From contig JBFWNZ010000035.1 in NCBI GenBank assembly GCA_050250795.1, forward strand, positions 1 to 18,218: a DNA stretch of 18,218 nucleotides, read 5' to 3'. Positions 11,885 to 18,218 of this stretch are shown here, piece by piece (the first letter of the stretch is position 1; every line of letters begins with the position of its first letter). Made by a program: the position numbers and the translations under genes. The notes below the pieces were generated by a model. It made no database searches. It was not told the origin of the DNA and saw only the letters and a list, made by a program, of their open reading frames with translations. Origin of the DNA: JBFWNZ01 sp050250795 (GTDB taxonomy: Bacteria; Pseudomonadota; Alphaproteobacteria; UBA8366).

Positions 11885-13951
11885 ATGCTTCGCAAGATGT
11901 TCGAACGCGGCGGCCGGTGGACGATCGTCGCCCTTGCCGCCATTGCGCTGTTCCTGGTCGTGAACTTCGCCGTCTCGCCGGTCACCGGCGCGCGCGTCGA
12001 CCTGACCGAGAACAAGCTGTTCACCCTGTCCTCCGGCACGCGCGAGATCCTGGAGGATCTGAAGGAGCCGGTGACGCTCCAGTTCTACTTCTCCAAACGG
12101 CTCGGCAACGAGATTCCGGTCTATGGCAACTATGCGACCCGCGTGCGCGACATGCTGCGCGAGTTCGCATCGGTCTCCAACGGCAAGCTGATCTTCGAGG
12201 AGATCGACCCCACCCCCTTCTCCGAGATGGAGGATCAGGCGGTGGCGGCCGGCATCCAGGCCGTGCCTTACGACCAGCGCGGCGAGAAGGTCTATTTCGG
12301 CCTGACCGGAAAGGTGCAGGGCCGCGACCCGAAGGCCGTCGGACCGCGGGTGAACCTTGAGGAGACCAAGACCGACCGCCGGGTGATCCCGTTCCTGCAG
12401 CTCGAGCGCGAGGCCTTCCTTGAATACGACCTCGCCCGCGTCATCGCGGCCCTGGATTCGCCGCGCCGGCCGCTGGTCGGCGTGTTCACTGGGCGCCCGA
12501 TGTTCGGCGATCCGCAGGCGGCGCTGGCGGGCCAGACGCTCCCGAACTATCTGATCGTCGAGCACGCCCAGGAAGTGTTCGACATGAAGCAGGTCTGGGG
12601 CGCCGACACCATCACCGACGATCTCGACCTGCTGGTGCTGGCGCATCCGGGCGGGCTGACGCCCCAGGATTATTACGCCATCGACCAGTATCTGATGCGG
12701 CACGGCAAGCTGCTCGTCTTCCTCGATCCCTTCAACGAGCAGGCGCAGCGCGACACCGATGCCGGCCATCTCCAGCTTCGGCGCTCTAACCTGGAGACGC
12801 TGATGAAGACCTGGGGCGTCGAGATGCCGGCCAACGACCTTGTCGCCGACATCAACCTGGCCCGGCTGGTGAATGCCGGCGAGAAGGAGGGCAAGGTCCT
12901 TCCTGCGCCCTATGTCACCTCGCTGCGGCTCGGACCGGAGAACCTGTCGCGCACGGACCCGGTGACCGCCAACATCGAGTCCATCGTCATGGAGAGCCCC
13001 GGCCATCTTGAGCCGGTCAAGGATGCGGGCACGACCTTCGAGCCGCTGATCTTCACGACCGACAAGAGCCAGATCATCGACATCAAGGACCACAAGGGCG
13101 GGCTCGACATCCAGAAGATGGCGGCCGACTTCGTGCCCAGCGGCAAGGTCCAGGTGCTGGCGGCGCGCGTCACCGGCCCGATCAAGTCGGCTTTCCCCGA
13201 CGGCCCGCCGCCGGACAAGAACGCCAAGCCCGCCGCCGCGCCGGGCACGGAGCCGAAATCCGAGGACCAGAAGATGGTCGAGCAGGCGGCACGCGAGGTC
13301 CGCGAGGAGATTGCCGCCGAGAAGGCCAAGAACGCGCCGCCGCCGAAACAGCATCTGACCCAGTCGCAGGGCCCGGTGAACATCGTGCTGGTGGCCGATG
13401 CGGACATGCTGGAAGACCCGGCCTGGATCCAGACCCGCGAGTTCTACGGCCGCCGCTTCGGCATGCCGGTGGCGGGCAATGGCGACATGCTGGTCAACGC
13501 CATGGAGAACCTGTCGGGCTCGACCGATCTGATGAGCCTGCGCAGCCGCGGCACCTCGAACCGCCCCTTCACCCGGGTGGAGGAGATGCGCCGCGCCGCC
13601 GACGCCCAGTACCGCGCGGAAGAGCAGCGCCTTCTCCAGAAGATGGAGGAGATGGAGAAGAAGCTGACCGAGCTCAAGCAGGGCGGTGCAGCCGCGGTCG
13701 AGGGGGCCGATCCCGCCGAGGCCGAGCAGCAGCGTCAGGCCGAGATCGCAAGCTTCACGGCCGAACTGCTCGCAACCCGCAAGCAGCTGCGCGACGTGCA
13801 GTTCAAGCTGCGCAACGAGATCGACAGGCTCGAAACGCGGCTGCAGGTGTTCAACATCGCGGCCGTGCCGGTGCTGGTTGCGATCCTCGCCCTGGTCCTG
13901 GGCTGGATGCGCCTGCGCCGCCGCCGCCGGGCGGTCATGCAGGCCGGCTGA
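11885..13951 (+). CDS. GldG-like ABC transporter auxiliary protein
   Basis: A 688-residue membrane-anchored protein. A first membrane helix (about 13-33) is followed by ARVDLTENKLFTLSSGTREIL, the hallmark of the GldG/ABC_transp_aux family. A large periplasmic region (about 40-650) follows, including a sugar-isomerase-like domain (VGVFTGRP, LLVLAHPGGLTPQDYYAID, LLVFLDPF), a Pro/Ala/Lys-rich linker (about 438-490), and a long coiled coil (about 563-655). A second membrane helix at about 655-675 ends in an Arg-rich tail. The family works with the ATPase and permease upstream; its role may be to bind or present the substrate. A DUF4340 gene, which often follows GldG in Proteobacteria, is absent: the next gene is convergent metW. 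GAGGAG just before the ATG supports the start. Confidence 0.93.
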   Translation: MLRKMFERGGRWTIVALAAIALFLVVNFAVSPVTGARVDLTENKLFTLSSGTREILEDLKEPVTLQFYFSKRLGNEIPVYGNYATRVRDMLREFASVSNGKLIFEEIDPTPFSEMEDQAVAAGIQAVPYDQRGEKVYFGLTGKVQGRDPKAVGPRVNLEETKTDRRVIPFLQLEREAFLEYDLARVIAALDSPRRPLVGVFTGRPMFGDPQAALAGQTLPNYLIVEHAQEVFDMKQVWGADTITDDLDLLVLAHPGGLTPQDYYAIDQYLMRHGKLLVFLDPFNEQAQRDTDAGHLQLRRSNLETLMKTWGVEMPANDLVADINLARLVNAGEKEGKVLPAPYVTSLRLGPENLSRTDPVTANIESIVMESPGHLEPVKDAGTTFEPLIFTTDKSQIIDIKDHKGGLDIQKMAADFVPSGKVQVLAARVTGPIKSAFPDGPPPDKNAKPAAAPGTEPKSEDQKMVEQAAREVREEIAAEKAKNAPPPKQHLTQSQGPVNIVLVADADMLEDPAWIQTREFYGRRFGMPVAGNGDMLVNAMENLSGSTDLMSLRSRGTSNRPFTRVEEMRRAADAQYRAEEQRLLQKMEEMEKKLTELKQGGAAAVEGADPAEAEQQRQAEIASFTAELLATRKQLRDVQFKLRNEIDRLETRLQVFNIAAVPVLVAILALVLGWMRLRRRRRAVMQAG

Positions 13952-13971
13952 CGGCGGTCCGCGCCGTCAGC
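13947..13971. terminator. Shared hairpin between convergent gldG-like and metW genes
   Basis: GCTGACGGCG (13947-13956) and CGCCGTCAGC (13962-13971) form a perfect 10-bp stem with the loop GTCCG. The stem contains the TGA of the GldG-like gene (13949-13951) and, on the other strand, the TGA of metW (13969-13967). No T-run follows on either side, so it may act as a bidirectional barrier or mRNA 3' end stabiliser rather than a textbook intrinsic terminator. Confidence 0.6.
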
Positions 13972-14597
13972 GCTGGCGCAGCCGGAACAACGCCTGCTGC
14001 GCCAGCAGGTTGGCCCGCCACCCCTCGGCCTGGAAGTCGAGGGGGCGGCCGCGGTCGTTCAGCGCGATGCCGCGCTCGATCACGATGCCCAGATCGTCGC
14101 ACAGCAGCAGGAAGTCCTTGATGCTGCACAGATGGATGTTCGGCGTGTCGAACCAGCTGAAGGGCAGGGTCGGCGTCACCGGCATCCGCCCGGTCAGCAG
14201 CAGCCGCGACCGCACCCGCCAATAGGCGAAATTCGGGAAGGACACGAAGGCGCTGCGGCCGATCCGCACCAGATGGCGCAGCACCTCATGCGGCCGGCGC
14301 GTCGCCTGAAGCGTCTGGCTCAGCACGACATAGTCGAAGGCGTCGTCGGGATAGTCCTTGAGGTCGGTGTCGGCGTCGCCCTGGATCGCCGCGATGCCGT
14401 TGGCGACGCAGGTATGCACCCCGTCCATGCTCAGTTCCATGCCGCGCCCGTCGACCTGCTTGGCCCGCGCCAGATAGGCGAGCAGCGCGCCGTCGCCGCA
14501 GCCGACATCGAGCAGCCGTGTCTTCGACGCGACCATGTCGGCGATCAGTTGCAGATCGACCCGCAGATTGTGCGGCGGCGCGATGACGGTGCGACCC

Positions 14598-14605
<8 letters not shown>
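13967..14605 (-). CDS. metW: MetW, methionine biosynthesis protein
   Basis: A 212-residue SAM-methyltransferase-fold protein from GTG 14605. Landmarks are NLRVDLQLIADMV, the glycine-rich LLDVGCGDGALL (motif I), VDGRGMELS, IQGDADTDL, FDYVVLSQTLQAT, FVSFPNFAYWRVR and FDTPNIHLCSIKDF, all typical of MetW. MetW is paired with MetX in many Proteobacteria and is reported to be needed for, or to enhance, homoserine acylation there; whether it methylates anything is not settled. The GTG overlaps the last eight bases of metX, and AGGGG precedes it by 7 bases, so it is translationally coupled to metX. A longer frame starting within metX is rejected because the extra residues do not resemble MetW. Confidence 0.94.
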
Positions 14606-15764
<1,159 letters not shown>

Positions 15765-15837
15765 TCTTCGTGTTCCGCGCGGCTGACGGGATCCGGGCGC
15801 TGTCCTTCACCGACCAGCGGCCGGGCAGCGGGCGGCC

Positions 15838-15866
15838 ACTCTTTCGCCAAGGCCGGGGAGTGTCAA
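15838..15866 (-). promoter_or_regulatory. Candidate metX promoter
   Basis: On the minus strand TTGACA (15866-15861) is a perfect -35 hexamer, and AAGAGT (15843-15838) lies 17 bases on as a weak -10 (three of six). The metX ATG is 74 bases downstream of it, leaving room for a leader. The same 168-base gap must also carry the promoter of the rightward chorismate mutase gene, for which only TTGTGG (15880-15885) and TATGCG (15904-15909) are seen, with an 18-base spacer. Confidence 0.4.
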
Positions 15867-15932
15867 CGTTTTCTTTGATTTGTGGCCGTCCAGACGCTAC
15901 CAGTATGCGGCTTCTATGGGGCTTGCGACGGA

Positions 15933-16820
15933 ATGACGAAGACCGAGGACTCGCTGGACGCCATCCGCCGCGAGATCGATTCTATCGACGACCGGGTGCA
16001 CGACCTGCTGATGCAGCGGGCGTCGCTGCTCGACCGGCTGAAGGCCGTGAAGGGCACGTCGTCCAAGGGCAGCGTCCGCCCCGCGCGCGAGGCGTCGATC
16101 CTGCGCCGCATCGCCGGGCGCCATGCCGGACCGCTGCCGCGCAACGCCGTCCTGCGCGTCTGGCGCGAGGTGATGTCGGCGCTGACCTGGATGCAGGACC
16201 CCAGCTTCTCGGCCGCCGTCTATGCCGACGAGGCCGACCCCGGCTACTGGGACCTCGCCCGCGACATGTTCGGCAGCACGATCCCCATGACCGTGCATGC
16301 CAGCGCCCGCGACGTGCTCGCCCAGGTCTCGGACGGCAAGGCCACCTTCGGTATCCTGCCGACCCCGACCGAGCAGCGGCCGGAGCCCTGGTGGGTGCTG
16401 CTCTGCGTGGCGGATTCGCCGCGCATCGTCTTCCGCCTGCCCTTCGCCGACCCCGGCAATGTCCGGCATGGCGAGCGCGGCCTGCCCGACGCCCTGGCGG
16501 TGGCCCGCATCGCGCCCGAGCCGACCGGCGCCGACCGCACCGCCCTGGTGATCGAAACCAATGAGATGTTGAGCCGCACGGCGCTCGGCGAGCTGTTCAG
16601 CCGCGCCGGGCTCAAGCCGCTGCAACTCGTCTCCGAGCCCGAAGGAACCACGATGCATCTCGCCATCGTCGATGGCTTCGTCGCAGCCGACGACCCCCGG
16701 CTGGTCCAGATCGCCGAGCGCGACGCCGTCGCCCGCGCGCTGTCCATCGGCAGCTATCCCCAGCCCATCGCGCCCGTGCCGTCGCGCGGCCGCGGGCGCA
16801 GCCGCACGGTGGCGGCATGA
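15933..16820 (+). CDS. Chorismate mutase (AroQ) with shortened PheA-like tail
   Basis: A 295-residue protein. Residues about 5-88 are an AroQ chorismate mutase domain: LDAIRREIDSIDDRVHDLLM, QRASLLDRLKAVK, RPAREASILRRI and RVWREVMSAL, with the Arg/Lys/Glu pattern that binds chorismate. Residues about 93-165 resemble the first lobe of prephenate dehydratase (GYWDLARDMFG, then a segment ending GKATFGILPTP). The second lobe with its TRF active-site motif is not found. Residues about 210-285 look like an ACT domain (RTALVIETNEMLSRTALGELF) and end in GSYPQPIAPV, like the GCYP end of PheA. PheA is about 386 residues, so this is about 90 shorter. The likely reaction is chorismate to prephenate, with a ligand-sensing tail. 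ATG 15933 is used because the mutase domain begins there; its stop overlaps hisC. Confidence 0.85.
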   Translation: MTKTEDSLDAIRREIDSIDDRVHDLLMQRASLLDRLKAVKGTSSKGSVRPAREASILRRIAGRHAGPLPRNAVLRVWREVMSALTWMQDPSFSAAVYADEADPGYWDLARDMFGSTIPMTVHASARDVLAQVSDGKATFGILPTPTEQRPEPWWVLLCVADSPRIVFRLPFADPGNVRHGERGLPDALAVARIAPEPTGADRTALVIETNEMLSRTALGELFSRAGLKPLQLVSEPEGTTMHLAIVDGFVAADDPRLVQIAERDAVARALSIGSYPQPIAPVPSRGRGRSRTVAA

Positions 16821-17902
16821 CCGGTCCGGCGCCGCGCCCCGGCATCCTCGACCTGCAACCCTATGTCGGCGGCCTGCACAGCGTGCCGGGCGTCGAGCGG
16901 GTCATCGTGCTGGCGTCCAACGAAAGCCCGCTGGGGCCGAGCGAGAAGGCGGTCGCCGCCTTCCGCGACGAGGCATCGCATCTGCACCGCTATCCCGACG
17001 GCAGCGCCGCCGCGCTGCGTCAGGCCATTGCCCGGCGCTTCGGCTGCGATGCCGGGCGCATCGTCTGCGGCTCCGGCTCGGACGAGCTGCTGGGCATGCT
17101 GACCCGCGCCTATGCCGGACCGGGCGACGAGGTGCTGTACAGCGCGCATGGCTTCCTGATGTATCCGATCAGCGCCAAGTCGGTCGGCGCCACCCCGGTC
17201 GCGGCGCCCGAGAAGAACCTGACCACCGATGTCGACGCCCTGCTGGCGCGGGTCAACGAGCGCACGCGCGTGGTCTTCATCGCCAACCCCAACAACCCGA
17301 CCGGCAGCTACCTGACCACGGCGGAGATGGAGCGGCTGCATGCCGGCCTGCCGCCGCATGTGCTGCTGGTGATCGACGCGGCCTATGCCGAATACTGCAC
17401 GCGCAACGACTACACGGCCGGCTTCCACCTCGTGGAGCGGCACGACAACGTGGTCATGACGCGCACCTTCTCCAAGGTGTTCGGGCTGGCGGCGCTGCGC
17501 CTCGGCTGGGCCTATTGCCCGCCGGCCGTCGCCGACGTGCTGAACCGCATCCGCGGCCCCTTCAACGTCTCGATCCCGGCCCAGGCGGCGGGCGTGGCGG
17601 CGATGGAGGATGTGGCGCATACCGACCGCAGCCTCGCGCACAACGCCGAGTGGCTGCCCTGGCTGGCGCGCGAGCTGGCAGCGCTGGGCCTCACCGTCCA
17701 TCCCTCGGTCGCCAACTTCCTGCTGGTGCAGTTCGCCTCGGTGCCGACCGCCAAAGCCGCCTACGACTTCCTGCTGAGCCAGGGCATCATCACCCGGCTG
17801 ATGGGCGGCTACGGCCTGCCGGACTGCCTGCGCGTGACCATCGGCGCGGGCGACGAGTTGCAGGCGCTGGTCGACGCGCTGGCGCGGCATCTGAAGCCAT
17901 GA
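16817..17902 (+). CDS. hisC: HisC-family aminotransferase (histidinol-phosphate or aromatic)
   Basis: A 361-residue fold-type I PLP aminotransferase. Landmarks are ASNESPLGPS near the N-terminus, YPDGSAAALRQAIA, CGSGSDELL (cofactor phosphate loop), ANPNNPTGSY with Asn160, DAAYAEY with Asp187, TFSK220VFGLAALRLG with the Schiff-base lysine, and a C-terminal CLRVTIGAGDE carrying the substrate-carboxylate arginine. The sequence is HisC-like, but it sits between chorismate mutase and prephenate dehydrogenase, with stop-start overlaps on both sides (ATGA at 16817 and 17899). This makes transamination of prephenate, phenylpyruvate or hydroxyphenylpyruvate at least as likely as the histidine step; HisC enzymes with both activities are known. 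No other his genes are in the window. Confidence 0.93.
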   Translation: MTGPAPRPGILDLQPYVGGLHSVPGVERVIVLASNESPLGPSEKAVAAFRDEASHLHRYPDGSAAALRQAIARRFGCDAGRIVCGSGSDELLGMLTRAYAGPGDEVLYSAHGFLMYPISAKSVGATPVAAPEKNLTTDVDALLARVNERTRVVFIANPNNPTGSYLTTAEMERLHAGLPPHVLLVIDAAYAEYCTRNDYTAGFHLVERHDNVVMTRTFSKVFGLAALRLGWAYCPPAVADVLNRIRGPFNVSIPAQAAGVAAMEDVAHTDRSLAHNAEWLPWLARELAALGLTVHPSVANFLLVQFASVPTAKAAYDFLLSQGIITRLMGGYGLPDCLRVTIGAGDELQALVDALARHLKP

Positions 17903-18218
17903 CCGCCCCCCTGTTCCGGCGCATGGCGCTGATCGGCCTCGGGCTGATCGGCTCCTCCCTCGGCCATGTCGCCAAGCGCGAGGGGCTGGCCGGGCACATC
18001 GCCGGGTCGGCGCGCTCCGCCCGCACCCGCGACAAGGCGCTGGAGATCGGCTTCGTCGACAGCGTGCATGCCGACCCGCGCGACGCGGTCGCCGGCGCCG
18101 ATCTGGTCATCCTGTGCTCGCCGGTCGGCACCTATGGCGATCTTGCCGCGCAGATCGCCCCGGCGCTGGCGCCCGGCGCCTTCGTCAGCGATGTCGGCTC
18201 GGTCGAGCTGGCGGTGAT
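17899..18218 (+). CDS. tyrA: Prephenate/arogenate dehydrogenase family protein, 5' part
   Basis: The first 106 codons of a TyrA-type dehydrogenase, cut by the window edge. After a short start (MTAPLFRRM) comes ALIGLGLIGSSLGHVAKREG, the GxGxxG NAD(P)-binding motif of TyrA. Then IAGSARSARTRDKALEIGFVD (the second strand, ending in a Ser/Arg-rich loop rather than an acidic residue, which could suit NADP), ADLVILCSPVGTY and FVSDVGSVE follow. It would oxidatively decarboxylate prephenate or arogenate in tyrosine synthesis. The ATG overlaps the hisC stop by four bases, completing a coupled three-gene set. The catalytic helical domain lies beyond the window, so substrate choice cannot be judged. Confidence 0.92.
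   Translation, partial: MTAPLFRRMALIGLGLIGSSLGHVAKREGLAGHIAGSARSARTRDKALEIGFVDSVHADPRDAVAGADLVILCSPVGTYGDLAAQIAPALAPGAFVSDVGSVELAV

Noticed and set aside
11078..13354. 758-codon minus-strand open frame opposite the ABC operon
   Set aside because: Low-complexity composition with no family features, and it crosses two well-supported genes on the plus strand.
15765..15932. SAM-II riboswitch upstream of metX
   Set aside because: This would be expected in some Alphaproteobacteria, but I could not match the conserved pseudoknot core by eye. A covariance-model search would decide.

Overview
This is a high-GC (roughly 70% by eye) bacterial chromosome segment. The protein families and gene order point to an alphaproteobacterium, most likely in or near the Rhodospirillales: metX-metW beside chorismate mutase-hisC-tyrA, a GldA/F/G-type ABC operon, and AdoCbl-dependent eutBC. 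The taxon is an inference from gene content only.

Layout. Positions 1-262 are a gene-free left edge with a small REP-like hairpin. 263-1338 holds a dienelactone-hydrolase-family gene and a small DUF6295-like gene in tandem. 1397-1485 is a cluster of five related 10-bp half-sites leading directly into a Fic gene (1484-2578) with an N-terminal inhibitory motif and a C-terminal winged helix. 2667-4088 (minus strand) is a markedly AT-rich gene for an AlbA_2/Schlafen-type domain joined through a helical region to a GNAT-like domain; it looks horizontally acquired and converges on fic. 4197-6955 (minus) carries a SnoaL-like gene and the ethanolamine ammonia-lyase pair eutB-eutC. 7097-8190 holds small genes and a secreted staphylococcal-nuclease-like protein lacking key catalytic residues. 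8207-9328 (minus) is a 3-hydroxyacyl-CoA dehydrogenase, divergent from a probably exported glutathione peroxidase (9438-10013). 10218-13951 is a three-gene ABC operon (ATPase, permease, GldG-like auxiliary protein). 13967-15764 (minus) is metX-metW. 15933 to the right edge is a translationally coupled aromatic amino acid set: an AroQ chorismate mutase with a shrunken prephenate-dehydratase/ACT-like tail, a HisC-family aminotransferase, and the 5' end of prephenate/arogenate dehydrogenase.

How the genes work together. EutBC splits ethanolamine to acetaldehyde and ammonia. The ABC trio would form one membrane complex. MetX and MetW supply activated homoserine for methionine. The right-hand cluster runs chorismate to prephenate and on towards tyrosine/phenylalanine. 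The accessory part is the fic/AlbA-GNAT region: a self-inhibited AMPylase-type protein with a striking operator-like array, next to a foreign-looking multidomain gene. This is the part most likely to hold something undescribed, but no defence or toxin function is shown by the sequence alone.

No rRNA, tRNA, CRISPR array, transposase or integrase was recognised. Most other long open frames here are antisense or shifted shadows of the high-GC genes.
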